Source of the DNA: Arion vulgaris
Taxonomy: Eukaryota; Mollusca; Gastropoda; Stylommatophora; Arionidae
Assembly (NCBI GenBank): GCA_020796225.1
Contig: CM036759.1
Location: 64,512,590 to 64,576,589 of the forward strand
Reading direction: 5' to 3'
Length of the DNA stretch: 64,000 bases
Below, in pieces: positions 53,737-64,000 of this stretch. Position 1 is the stretch's first letter. The number at the start of each line of letters is the position of its first letter. Below the pieces are notes generated by a model. It did not search any database. It was not told the origin of the DNA and saw only the letters and a list, made by a program, of their open reading frames with translations. The translations under genes were made by a program, and so were the position numbers.

Positions 53737-54185
53737 AGTTCCCTTGGTGTTTGAGAACAGAAAATATTTCTGAAGACAGAAGTACTAGATAAAGTCTTCA
53801 AACCATTTTGATCTACTGTACATACTATGAGATGGCTTACAGTAATTTTAGACTGACCTACAAAGCTGTAGCATCAAACTTGTTTAATATGTGTATTACT
53901 ATAAATAGCTGTGTTGTGTGTTTTATTACTGTAGTTTTTTTTTGGCGATGTGAATATACATTTTTTCAGCTTTAATTTGTTTTTATATCATTCCATAATA
54001 TATGTGATAGTTTGCTGGATGTATTCTTCTGCTTCACTCCTAGGGAGGCATAGCTTCGCATCCAAGGTTTTCCTAGCCCTGCTATCCAAACCATCTTTTC
54101 CAGATCTCTCCACCAATTTTCTTGCATTCCGTCTTCAACTCTTTCGTCCTCGAGTGGCGAACGATGAATTTCATTGATTGTGATT
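53737..54185. other. FEZ 3' UTR then LINE debris
   Basis: The first ~200 bases are presumed 3' UTR. 54040-54170 (GGGAGGCATAGCTTCGCATC, TTTTCCAGATCTCTCCACCA) matches the minus-strand LINE end at 45390-45500. Confidence 0.5.
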
Positions 54186-54362
54186 TCTGTAGGTCCATTC
54201 TTTGTTCACTCTATACCAACCAATTCTTAAACCACTCTTTGTGGTCGGTATGTGATTTTCCCTTTATAGCGTGCATTAGTTGTGTCAGTTATGGATCTAC
54301 AGACCCGTAGTCAGCACATCCGATTTCTTGTGCTTTTTTTATTTGGGTTTACTTTCATATGT
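54186..54362 (-). mobile_element. SINE A, diverged partial copy
   Basis: Minus-strand tail and core (ATTCTTAAACCACTCTTTGT, CAGTCAGCACATCCGATTTC-like) ending near TTTATTTGGGTTTACTTTCA. The head is missing. Confidence 0.6.
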
Positions 54363-54664
54363 AGAACCCACAAACAACCTGACCCACGGAAGTCCATACC
54401 TCTAGGCGGGTCAGTAACCCATTAACATTTGACCTATGTTCAAAGTTTCCTGGTCTACTCCACTGGGGATGCAGGGTTGGTTTGTGTATTCTGCGGGTCA
54501 TCGGCAGGCAACTACTCGTAATTAGTCACTTTTCATCCTTCCTATGAGAGACTCATTGGAAACTGAGCTAGACAAAGAACACATTTTTAAAAACTTTAAA
54601 AGGTTTGATTTTATTCTGTTAATATTTGGGCAAAAAAAAGTCTTTACTGCCTGCAATACCACTT
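54363..54664. other. No gene seen
   Basis: Intergenic DNA downstream of FEZ with no recognised motif. Confidence 0.35.
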
Positions 54665-54857
54665 TTTAGGGCCAGTGTAGGACAGGGAAATGAGCCTGAG
54701 GAATGGCTACATGACTAGTGTAGTCACCGCAAAACTGTTCAGGTTAGGATTTATTTTTTTATGACCCTGACAGAAAAACTCCTTGACCTACCAGGATCGA
54801 ACACGGGTCTTTCAAATGGGAACCCATGCTCTAATCAATTTGACTAGCTGCTCCTCA
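54665..54857 (-). mobile_element. SINE E copy
   Basis: Minus-strand copy with a worn tRNA-like head (CAGGATCGAACACGGGTC on the + strand is the B-box region) and the AGTGTAGGACAGGGAAATGA end. It parallels 51233-51423. Confidence 0.75.
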
Positions 54858-55471
54858 ATATCCATAATTCAGTTATATCAACATCACAGATATGAACATC
54901 TTCAGAAGTTTTATTTATGTTTACTTGTCTGTTACATCATTATCATATGTTGTTTACACGTATATTATTGCACCATGTAACGAAAGAATAAGCTTGGTAC
55001 TGTTATTCAAATTTGTACTTAATTTAGCATACCATAATGGCTCTCAGGTCGACCCAGCCTCAATTGGGTACTAGGAAAAGTAATGGGAAGTAAAGGTGGC
55101 CGCATGTTGACGACCACATCACCCATCGTGTGCCGACCAGAATTAAAACATACGGGTCTGGCACCTTATTACATAATATACCTAATAAAAAATGGTCCTT
55201 TACTTTACTTACACACGAGAAATGAACCGTGTACTTTTTTTTAGCAAGAGTCTAACCTCCATTCCACAAAGACCCCACCATGTTGTTCTCTCATTTATAA
55301 TTTACAAGAAAGCGAGACTGATCAAAATCTATTTTTAAAATGTGTATGTTTAATAATAACTTCTTTTTGATGTGTTTACAAACAGAATAATGAGTTATTT
55401 AATCAGATCTGCTTGTAACTCTATCAAATAAATTTCTGTTAATTATTGTATAGTATTCATATGTTTGAATG

Positions 55472-55477
<6 letters not shown>
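54858..55477. other. Intergenic, contains one small dispersed repeat
   Basis: The part at 55038-55150 (AATGGCTCTCAGGTCGACCC, AGCCTCAATTGGGTACTAGG) matches 9720-9850. The remainder is AT-rich with no motif. Confidence 0.45.

Positions 55478-55512
<35 letters not shown>
55478..55512. repeat. (TA)n microsatellite
   Basis: An uninterrupted TA run of about 35 bases that forms the left edge of the next array. Confidence 0.95.
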
Positions 55513-55515
<3 letters not shown>

Positions 55516-55915
55516 CTGTGCATGTCATATAGATATGTATGTTGCTAGTGCGTGTCAAATAGATATGTATGTTGCTGTACGTGTCAAATAGATAGATATT
55601 AATGCTGCTGTGTACGTCACATAGATATGTATGTTGCTGTGCATGTCAATAGATATGTAAAGTTGCTGTGCGTGTCAAATAGATATTAATGTTGCTGTGC
55701 GTGTCACATAGATATTAATGTTGCTGTGCGTGTCACATAGATATTAATGTTGCTGTGCGTGTCACATATATATATATATGTTGCTGTGCGTGTCACATAG
55801 ATATTAATGCTGCTGTGCGTGTCACATAATATATGTGCTGTGCGTGTCACATAGATATTAATGCTGCTGCGTGTCACATATATATATGTTGCTGTGCATG
55901 TCACATAATCTGTAA
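55513..55915. repeat. 27-30 bp minisatellite, about 14 copies
   Basis: Units TTGCTGTGCGTGTCACATAG, ATATTAATG with variants carrying short TATATA runs. Confidence 0.93.
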
Positions 55916-56304
55916 ATCACATTGTAACATTCAATCTTTCATGTTCACGTTTTTTTTATGTGAACATTTCCACTTTTTTAGAATTTGTTGTGTCATTGAT
56001 CTTTTTAATTTTAATATAAATTTTAACTTTATTGATATCTTTGATGTATTGCCAATACAACAGTCTGATATCAAATGTGCAATGATTTCACATTTCTGAT
56101 ACTGTTTTGGCTATTGAGAGATCAGCCATTGATTAATGTCTTTTATAATTGCTGTCCTGTTTAGCAGTGAAATGTTAATTGTTTGCAAACTTTGGGAAGG
56201 TTGCCAAAAAAATTTACTTTTTATAGTTGATCAGATTTTTAAAAGTAAAAGAAATTGTGCCAAATTGTTCTTTATTTCTGAAAAAAATATTTTGATTCAT
56301 AGGA
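55916..56304. other. No gene seen
   Basis: T-rich intergenic sequence with a few short frames and no recognised motif. Confidence 0.35.
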
Positions 56305-56652
56305 ATCATCATTGCATTTCAGTGAGCTCCAATCTCTTTCTTAGGAAGATATCTGCGGCAGTGCACGAACTCCATAGCACCGTTGTGGGTCCCCGATGTA
56401 ATTTAGATTGTGAAAATATTTTGTTGGAATTAAACAAACAAATTTTTAATGAATTTGCCAGGTCAGTGGATTTCTTGCCTGCTCTTCTTGATTTTGAACT
56501 GCCATTCTTTAGTTCAACTTGAACACATGAGCTACGTTTAGTATCCGTCTCCCATACAAATAGGAGCTCGATCTCTGGACAATTATCCACGAGGAGACAA
56601 CCAAGTCCCTTTGGAATGAGAGATCAACATCTAACCTCTATGTCACAGAGAC
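56305..56652 (-). mobile_element. SINE C copy
   Basis: Minus-strand copy from ATCATCATTGCATTTCAGTG to AACCTCTATGTCACAGAGAC. A head and body are present but diverged; the 3' TGATTGATTGA tail is absent. Confidence 0.8.
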
Positions 56653-56967
56653 CCCTGAATATTTCAAACTACTGAACGTATAAGTGGTGCCTATAAAATT
56701 GACGACTTGTTTACTGTGGTTGATGGCCACGTCCTGTAAAGGATATGCCATGATTTTTCAGAATAAAAATGATCTAGTCATCTTTGAACATTGGAATCTT
56801 AACCAAAATAATGTGTTTTTTTCTGTTAGTCTAGTAGTTAGAGCCCTTGTTCTCTAGACTAGAGGGCTCCGTTTGATCTCTATTTGGAGTGAAACATTTT
56901 CAGATTGAGACTGTTTTCATGATGACCTTGCCTCAATTGGTTTTAATTAGACTTCTCTTAGCAGTTT
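56653..56967. other. Small dispersed repeats
   Basis: 56670-56755 repeats 19795-19890. 56835-56900 has a tRNA-like pattern (GTCTAGTAGTTAGAGCCCTT, then GTTTGATCTC), probably a worn SINE head. No gene. Confidence 0.45.
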
Positions 56968-57115
56968 CTTCTTTGAACACTCCATATTGACCACTTGTTA
57001 ACTTTTTATTTACTATGGTAGCTTCCCTACATCAGTCACCTCTTATGACATGGCTTTTAGGTCGCAGTGGTACTATTATTTGCTTCTCTTGTGGGCCCCA
57101 GCTCGACACAGGCTG
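56968..57115 (-). mobile_element. SINE A with an internal deletion
   Basis: Minus-strand tail CTTCTTTGAACACTCCATAT, GACCACTTGTTAAC is joined directly to TTTTTATTTACTATGGTAGC and the head; about 100 middle bases are missing. Confidence 0.75.
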
Positions 57116-57564
57116 GTAGTTTTGTGATTTCCAATCTTCCTTTGGTGGTTCCAGCCAAATACATGTTTGGTTACACTGTTCATTTCTCTCCCCCTAGATC
57201 TTGAACATAATGGTTATATTTTGTGTAAAAATAAAAGCAACCAATCTCAAGTTATAAATTTGAATATCTCTGTTGTTCATTTTAACATGTATTTTTCAAA
57301 TAATGAATTGTGTTCTGTGTTTCATGCTATTTATTTTGTTATGTTTGTTCGCCTCTATGAATTCAGCCGTAGTCAGGGCTCCTAATATGGCAACCCTGAC
57401 TGATTTTTACATGAAGGCATGCGTTCCTTATCATCCTTGTGTTTGTTTCGTTCACCCGCTATCAGTTTCATAATGCCTGGTATTGTGCTTCTGAGTTTTG
57501 TGTGAGGCCTGCTTATCATTTTACTGGTGTCTCTCGCCATGCGGTGAGCCTTTGCTGTCTTCAG
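57116..57564. other. No gene seen; one dispersed repeat
   Basis: 57350-57550 repeats the block seen at 11795-11940 and 49415-49510 (CTATGAATTCAG, ACATGAAGGCATGCG). No protein motif. Confidence 0.45.
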
Positions 57565-57915
57565 TTTAGTACTTGAAGTTTAGATATCCTTCAAGTGTGA
57601 TCGTTACGGGAAAATCATCCTTGTCATTCAGGCGAACCTTACTCCGACTTCAGAGGTACTTGAAGTTTAGATTCTTCAAGTGTGATCATTACAAGAAAAT
57701 CATCCTTGTCATTCAGGCGAACATTACTCCGACTTCAGAGGTACTTGAAGTTTAGATTCTTCAAGTGTGATCGTTACAGGAAAATCATCCTTGTCATTCA
57801 GGCGAACATTACTCCGACTTCAGAGGTACTTGAAGTTTAGATCCTTCAAGTGTGATCGTTACAGGAAAATCATCCTTGTCATTCAGGCGAACCTTACTCC
57901 GACTTCAGAGGTACT
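57565..57915. repeat. 83-89 bp tandem repeat, 4 copies
   Basis: Units start TACTTGAAGTTTAGAT near 57569, 57657, 57740 and 57829 and contain TCAAGTGTGATCGTTACAGG, AAAATCATCCTTGTCATTCA and CTCCGACTTCAGAGG. Confidence 0.93.
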
Positions 57916-58019
57916 TATAATTTAGAAAACCCAAGTCAAGGATCTCATGTAGTCCAACCATGTACACTGAGAAATTGGGGTTGGGGAAATGGCCTCAAAC
58001 TCCTGGATTCTAGCAAGCA

Positions 58020-60960
58020 GCCAGTAATAATTATAATATTCCTCTCTACGCTATAGTTACATAGGGCCTGCAAGTAATTTCTCCACACCGCTCTATCCTG
58101 GGCAACTCGCTCAACTCCTCCATGGAACTGAGACCGATATTTCCTGCCTCTCTCAGCAAAGTTCGCTCAGGGTCTCCTTAGGTCGACCTCTTTCTTGAAC
58201 CCTTTGCATCCCACTTCAATGCCTGCCTTGATATTCTTTGATCATTTCTTCTTCCTCGATCGTTCTAGGCCTGTTTTAATCATTCTCATTGTGATATATA
58301 AACAGAGCCAAACGTAATGTACGTGCACCAGCCTTCAGCACCTATTGGAGCCCAGTTGCTTATCCTTCGGTGGGGTGTTCGCTTTCAGCCAGCTTTTGAT
58401 TTACTAGGGTGAGCTTTCCCTAGGGTACGATCAGCTTTGCCGTATTTTTGGGCTTTGTGATCTACGCCGGAACAGTGAGTTACGCTGTTCATGCCGTTCT
58501 GACTGAGAAATATTTCTGGGCTTGTAGTTTATCCTCGGACGGCGTCTTACTCGTATAAGACACCGTGTAAAGTATCGGCCTTCGCCAATGTTCAGACCCG
58601 ACTTCCTGTCAGGTCCGTACATTGTCGGCCTTGCTTTACCGTACATTTTGAGTCTGATCCGGAGAAGGAACATTCTCAGCCTTTTCTAGACGCGCATTGG
58701 TACGTGGCAATTTGCAATTAACGTCGAAAGCACTGGCATGGGGCAGAGTACAAACAATGTAGAGGGTCGTTTCAGTCGGCGCTATCAGCGTAACTGTGTA
58801 TTTTTCGCCCCGCCATCACCCGCCCCAGTTATTCGGGATGTTAGTTACGACTGCAATCGAACATTGCCCGGTTGCCCCATGGCTGGCAGTCCCGTTAGGA
58901 ATCACCAACCTCAGTTCTTCCGGGAATGTTAATTTTTAGTCGCACAGTACCTTGCACGGTTTTCCAGGGCGGGTAGTTTCGTTATGCACTAAAACGCAAC
59001 TTGTTCTTTTGCGCTAGGCAAACCTTGCCCAGTACATGTGTCTGCACCAGGCTACCAATGCTAGGTCAGCTGCAATCTCTCTCGACCAACACGAGGTAGA
59101 CTTTTATTCGTGCACGGTCCTGTCTTATTTATTCTTGCCGACGGGCTGGCAATGTTTGCCCTCTCCTCAGGGCTTCGAGCTTCGCCCTACGTGGGCATAC
59201 GCTTGGTCACTGGATGCACCTCTCATCCATGTCTGAGACGTTCGTTGCTGTTTCTTTGCGTTCAGGGACTTGGGCAATATCTTGTTGGATATCGGTCAGG
59301 AGATTAGTGCATTTTGTTTGTATGTATCTTTATCGTGTTTCCGTACTTGCACTGCTACCACTACCAGTAGTTTTCTATCCCCGATCCCTGCCCCTCTTAG
59401 CCAGACCGGAACCATAGTCTGTTTCCAGGGTCACCGTGTGGAGGTTGGGGGCAGGGTCTTGGTTAGCGCACCCCCCTCGCTAACCCTGGCTCATGTTACC
59501 ACCATGACCTCATGAGCCTTTGACCCCATTCTTTGATCATTTCTCCTCAAGGTGTGCCCAACATGTCTCCATCTTCTCTCTCTTATAACAGTTGTCACTA
59601 GTGGTTGACCAGACATGTCTCTGATTTCATCACTTCTGAATTCGTTCCATTTTATATTCATTATTTTTCGCAGACATCTATTTTCAAATGCATTCAACTT
59701 GCTTTCTATATCTTTAGTCATTTTCCAACTCTCGCTGGCATATGTTAGGATTGATACAACATTTGAATTGAAAATTGTAATTTAGTTTTAATACTATATA
59801 ACTTGCAGTTCCATATTTTATTTAGACTTTTAAAAGCTGATGTTGCTTTGCCAATTCGTATCATAATTTCTTTTTAACATTTCCTGTGCAATCAAAATTG
59901 CTACCCAAATAGATGAACTGCTCTGTTATTTTTATCATTTTAGATTCCAGTGTGATATCTGCATTACTTGCCATAGGTGTCTTCATTATATTTGTTTTTT
60001 TCATAGCTTATCTGCAGTCCAACTTTTGATGCTATAGATGACAAGTTGTCTGTTTTTCTTTGCATATCTTGGTTGTTTCTACTTAACAAGGCAATATCAT
60101 CTGCAAAATCCAAATCTTCTAGTTGACTATTTTCTACCCAATCAATGCCAGTTTCGCCCCTGCAACATTTTCGTATCACCCAGTCAATGGCCACTCCAAA
60201 CAATAGCGGAGATAGAATACAGCCTTGCTTTACTCCGGTTTCAACCATAAACCAGTCGTTGTGTCCACCATCAGTGCGAACTGCACACTGTGAACCATCA
60301 TAGAGGCTCTTTATAATGTTTATTATTTTGTCTGGTATTCCATATCATCTCAGAATATTCCACAGAGATTCTGTGTAGACTATCAAAGGCTTTTTTAAAA
60401 TCGATGAAATTTAGTATGAGTGGTTGTTGCTTCTCAATATGTTCCTCCAAAATTAGTCGTAGGGTAATTATTTGGTCTTAGCAGCTTCTCCCAGGTCTAA
60501 AACCAGCTTGTTCTTCTCTCAGGTTGTGTCCACTGCTCCTTTGATTCTATTAAGAATGATTTTGCAGAAAGTCTTGGTCATTACTGATAATAGGTGATCC
60601 CTCTCCAGTTGTTGCAATCTTTGAGATCACCTTTTTGGGGATCTTAACAATTATTCCCTTCTTCCATTGATCTGGGACAGTTTCTTCTCCCATACTTTAT
60701 TAAATAGTTCTTGCACCTGGCTAATAGTTGTATCATCAGCCGCTTTGAGCATTTCTGCAGTAATGTTGTCATCACCGCTGCCTTATTGTTTATCAAGGAA
60801 TTGATTGCCTCCTTGACCTCAGCTACACTTATCATTTCTTCAGCAACTGCAGCCAGTAGCTAGTTTTATCAATTTTTCTATCGACAGCTACTCTATCTTC
60901 TGTTGCTGCAGCATATTGTATTTTGTTAAAACTGTCTTTACCACCTATAATACCGCTTTT
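58020..60960 (-). mobile_element. Third LINE, RT-containing, split by repeat D
   Basis: Minus-strand non-LTR element in two parts, 59545-60960 and 58020-58249, interrupted by repeat D. It encodes AEVKEAINSLINNKAAV, VETGVKQGCILSPLLFGVAI, LEDLDFADDIALLSRNNQD (catalytic FADD) and RCLRKIMNIKWNEFRSDEIR, with RRWRHVGHTLRRN. The 3' tail at 58030-58110 matches 6500-6560 and 25630-25710 reversed. Stops and shifts interrupt it, and no endonuclease part is seen. Confidence 0.8.
58250..59527. mobile_element. Repeat D, 1278 bp, with 17-bp target duplication
   Basis: Inserted in the LINE and bracketed by ATTCTTTGATCATTTCT at 58233-58249 and 59528-59544, an exact 17-base repeat. It contains the modules shared with 17940-19140 and, on the right, those shared with 28110-28470. 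The left ~85 bases resemble a worn, reversed SINE B/LINE tail, which suggests that the element reads leftward. There is no intact ORF. Confidence 0.75.
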
Positions 60961-60961
60961 A

Positions 60962-61153
60962 GGTGGTGTAGGACACAGAGGAATATGAGCTTACGAAATT
61001 TAATGGCTGCATGGCTAGCAAGTCAGTCACAGCAAAACTGTACAGGTTATAATTTTTTATTTATGTCCCGACAGAATAAAAACTAATTGATCGACTCGAG
61101 GATCGAACCCGGTCTCCCGAATCTGTCTCTAATCCAATCAGCCAGATGCTCCC
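60962..61153 (-). mobile_element. SINE E copy
   Basis: Minus-strand copy; + strand GAGGATCGAACCCGGTC is the complement of the B box. It parallels 51233-51423 and 54665-54857. Confidence 0.75.
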
Positions 61154-61555
61154 CGCATAACCAGTCCGAAAGCTTCAGAAGATAGGGAACACAATATCGG
61201 GTTCGGATTTGAATTATGTTCTTTATAGAGGCAACCCATTTTATGGGTTAGATGATCATACAAAACCGAACGCAAAGAAGAATAATTGTTTGTTATGTCT
61301 TCATTTGTTGTGGATTCATAAAAATCACCGTACGTCACATTTTCTTTATAACTTGCCATATTGGTACCATATTCGTATGTGCTGTTTAATTTTGGAATAA
61401 ATTTTGACTGTACCAGCTACTTACACAAATGTATCAAAACTCATCAATATTTCCTACATGTTATAATCACTATATGTTTCACAAATCTCATTAAAGACAT
61501 GAGCAATGGTCTCAAAATGTAATTACTGCCTGTAGTAACTAAGCAGATACCAGTG
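61154..61555. other. Short dispersed repeat, no gene
   Basis: 61195-61290 (TAGAGGCAACCCATTTTATG, ACAAAACCGAACGCAAAGAA) repeats 3030-3100. The remainder has no motif. Confidence 0.45.
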
Positions 61556-61559
61556 GAGA

Positions 61560-61850
61560 AAGAGCTACGGAAGAGACACATTGTGATGGATAGGACACAC
61601 ATTGAGAAGACCTACTGGAAGCATAGCAAGATGGGCACTATTTTGGAACCTGCAAGGAAAGAGGAGTAGGAGTAGGCCTAGACATACCTGGAGAAGAGAG
61701 CTGGAGACTGCTATTAAATGGATAGGTAAAACTTGGAAGGGATGGCAGGAGAGAGAAAGCTGGAAGAAGTTTGTTGAAGACCTATGCTCTGTTGGGAGTT
61801 GAAAGGTGAAGAACTGCCTGTAATACCACTTTTTGGGAGAGTCCAGTCTT
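61560..61850 (+). pseudogene. LINE 3'-terminal fragment
   Basis: Encodes RRPTGSIARWALFWNLQGKR, SRSRPRHTWRRELE and KTWKGWQERESWK, and matches 3805-4040 reversed. It is 5' truncated. Confidence 0.72.
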
Positions 61851-62089
61851 CGCATGCAGGGTAATTTACTAGCATATACTATAAAACCGATATTTGTATA
61901 AAGAAAATGTAGTAGTACATTGGCTTGATGTTTATTGTACATGTTTTTCACCTTTTAAAATGGCTATTCAAATAACCCAACTGTGACTAGTGTTTTATGC
62001 TCACAAATGATGATCCCCATTTTTCACTAATCCTGTTTTATATGGTTCACACAATTTTGCAAACTGAATAGCTACTGATAGAACAAATA

Positions 62090-62705
62090 GAATACTAAGA
62101 GCATGCATATTCCCAGTAGCAACGTATGGGTGTGAAGCATGGACACTTAACAAGGCATGGAAAACATATAAATGCTTTTGAATATAAGTATTAAGAAGAG
62201 TCTTCGTATATCAGTATTGGTTACTAAACTGACATAATTGCACTCGGCAGACCCATAGGTGCTCAGTCGCCCAACAGATATGAAGAGTACGTCATACTGA
62301 TGGTTCCCCGTGGCTCAGTGATTAAACACACCTCTCACTCTGCCCCTCAGGCATCCAGTTCTACTTGTACACGATATCATGGACAGAGAAGAGAACAAAT
62401 AGATCTATCCAGAAAGAACTCAAAATCAAAGAAAACTGGCTATTATAAATAATAGAGAAAATTGGTCATATTGTACATATTTTGGACATATCAAATTAGT
62501 AATTATGGACATATAAATAGACACGAGAAGCTGGAGAAGACCATTATGGAAGGAGGCATACCGGTAAAGAGAAGACCACAGAGAAGTTGGATTTGAGACG
62601 TAACTAATGGTTTGGACATGAGGGCTGCAGAGGAATCTGGCCTATGAGAGAAATTCAGGACTGTTGGATTGGCAAAGATCTGCTCAGGACAAGATATTTG
62701 ATGAT
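62090..62705 (+). pseudogene. LINE RT 3' fragment, heavily decayed
   Basis: Contains the ACGTATGGGTGTGAAGCATG, GACACTT (YGCEAWTL) and FGHIK/HEKLEKTIMEGG segments in broken frames, with a probable tRNA-like repeat head inserted near 62305-62370. Confidence 0.6.
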
Positions 62706-62734
62706 GAGCTACTGAATTTCAAAAACGGATTGGA

Positions 62735-62890
62735 GCTGAATTGATCGATTGGACCATCGCCATTGCACTTCGTGAGTAATCATGTGTGCTCCAATCTCTT
62801 TCTTACATATGAAGATCTCGGCTGCAGTGCACGAAGACGGTAGCACAGGCAAGAGTCCCCAATGTAAGTGTGAAGATATTTGTGTAGGAA
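62735..62890 (-). mobile_element. SINE C 3' fragment
   Basis: Minus-strand tail: TTGATCGATTGGACCATCGC, GCACTTCGTGAGTAATCATG, GATCTCGGCTGCAGTGCACG. Confidence 0.72.
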
Positions 62891-64000
62891 TTTTATACCT
62901 GAATTGCATGTAGGTTACCAATTTCCTATAGCAGATGTATGTACAAATTCAGTTGTAGTTTTATTAATTATGAACAGATTTTTATAAGTAACATACCATT
63001 GTGTACGTAAATGAATGTTCTTTAAGATCAATTAAAAATAATTGTTTGTTGCATAGCCTCTGATAACATACGGCCGGCAGGTTCGGGTAAAATTTCTAGG
63101 AAATAAGACCACAACCGCTGCGTGACCTCACTTTCCAGTATTGTTTGCTGATTCTTTTCAAACACAACGAACAAGGTTATATTCTGTAAACTGATTTTTG
63201 CGTAATAGTTCCACTTAATGAACATGTAAATTACACACCACGTGCTCTCTGTAATGTCCGCCACAGGGATTTTCATTCAGGGTATCTATCAGAAGACAGA
63301 CTAAAATGCCGAGGGTTCAACAGCGGTCAGCTAGAGCGAGCTACTATCAACATCTAAATCACGGTTATATGTATTTAAGTTAGTTAATTTAAGTAACAAT
63401 ACAACATGCTAAATCAAGGTTATATTATGTTACAAATTAGTTTAAAGTTAAGGTATATCAGTATTATTAACATTGTTCAAATCAATAAATAACCATAGAA
63501 TTGAGTAAAATTACAAAAAGCTTAGTGTTCTATCAAACATATACAAGAATTTTGGTTTTCCCATCAGAGCTAGTCGGCCTTATCTTGCCAGGGGCCATGG
63601 TTTGTCTCTCCCAGCAGCTTATAGGAGTCAATAAGTAAACAGGGTCAAAGTAATATAATTGGTATAATAGATGTTTTGTTTTTTAGTCTTCACAGATTAT
63701 CTAGAAATGTTAGAGTATAATTGTCTGAAAATAAACCAGTAAATGTGTTGGATTCTATCAAGTGTTGATTTGAATCATTACTTGTCTTATGTATTGTGAA
63801 GGTGGACTTCAAATAGTCTCTGCAGCGCCAATTTGTTTTTTATTTGCAGCTTGATAACATTCAGAGGTGACACTTCAAATTGCGACAAACGATCACACCC
63901 TCGAGGATGTTCCTAATCCAAAACAACCTTCAGAAAAGTTGCAAACTTGCACTTCAACGTAAATCATACACAAGTTCCATTGAATGGAGTAAACATTATC
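62891..64000. other. No gene recognised to the right edge
   Basis: AT-rich DNA. A short frame at 63307 reads MPRVQQRSARASYYQHLNHG on the + strand and then stops; I cannot assign it. No repeat family from elsewhere in the window was identified. Confidence 0.35.

Overview
This is a window of animal (metazoan) nuclear DNA. Its genes are broken into small GT-AG exons separated by long introns full of repeats. The mixture suggests a lophotrochozoan, most probably a mollusc: an OvoA-like ovothiol gene, RTE-type endonuclease/reverse-transcriptase LINEs, a Penelope-like element and several SINE families. That assignment is inference; nothing here fixes the species.

Genes. The terminal exon of an OvoA-type gene (C-terminal methyltransferase region) lies at 1586-1771 on the + strand, with a poly(A) signal at 1794. 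Downstream on the same strand is a gene for a FEZ/UNC-76 family protein (fasciculation and elongation protein zeta, a kinesin-1 cargo adaptor). I reassembled it from eight exons: 7256-7575, 33760-33868, 35812-35970, 45148-45256, 46295-46548, 49906-49981, 51458-51523 and 53720-53736. It ends in the family C-terminus VLCPT-stop. Intron 1 is about 26 kb. One exon between 46548 and 49906 appears to be missing or displaced, and the exon 4/5 junction is out of phase by one base.

Repeats. Nearly everything else is mobile or tandem DNA. SINE A, with many copies, and SINE B share their head with the 5' end, and SINE B shares its tail with the 3' end, of a near-complete RTE-like LINE at 12021-15417 (- strand). 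SINE C, D and E have tRNA-like heads. There is a decayed piggyBac transposase with introns in its N-terminal part (42370-44390, -), a TTAA-flanked MITE (52173-52479), a Penelope-like GIY-YIG fragment, a probable hAT MITE, and many LINE 3' fragments. Minisatellites occupy large blocks, notably 9905-11080, 21770-23075, 28682-33620 and 35015-35830.

Most striking. The array at 35015-35811 is 14 tandem copies of the FEZ exon 3 splice acceptor plus the first ~36 coding bases, lying directly before the real exon: a run of decoy 3' splice sites. Other arrays also sit next to exon boundaries of both genes, and the 5-kb array upstream of exon 2 carries dozens of perfect TACTAAC branch-point-like motifs. 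No prokaryotic features, CRISPR arrays, rRNA genes or convincing functional tRNA genes were seen.
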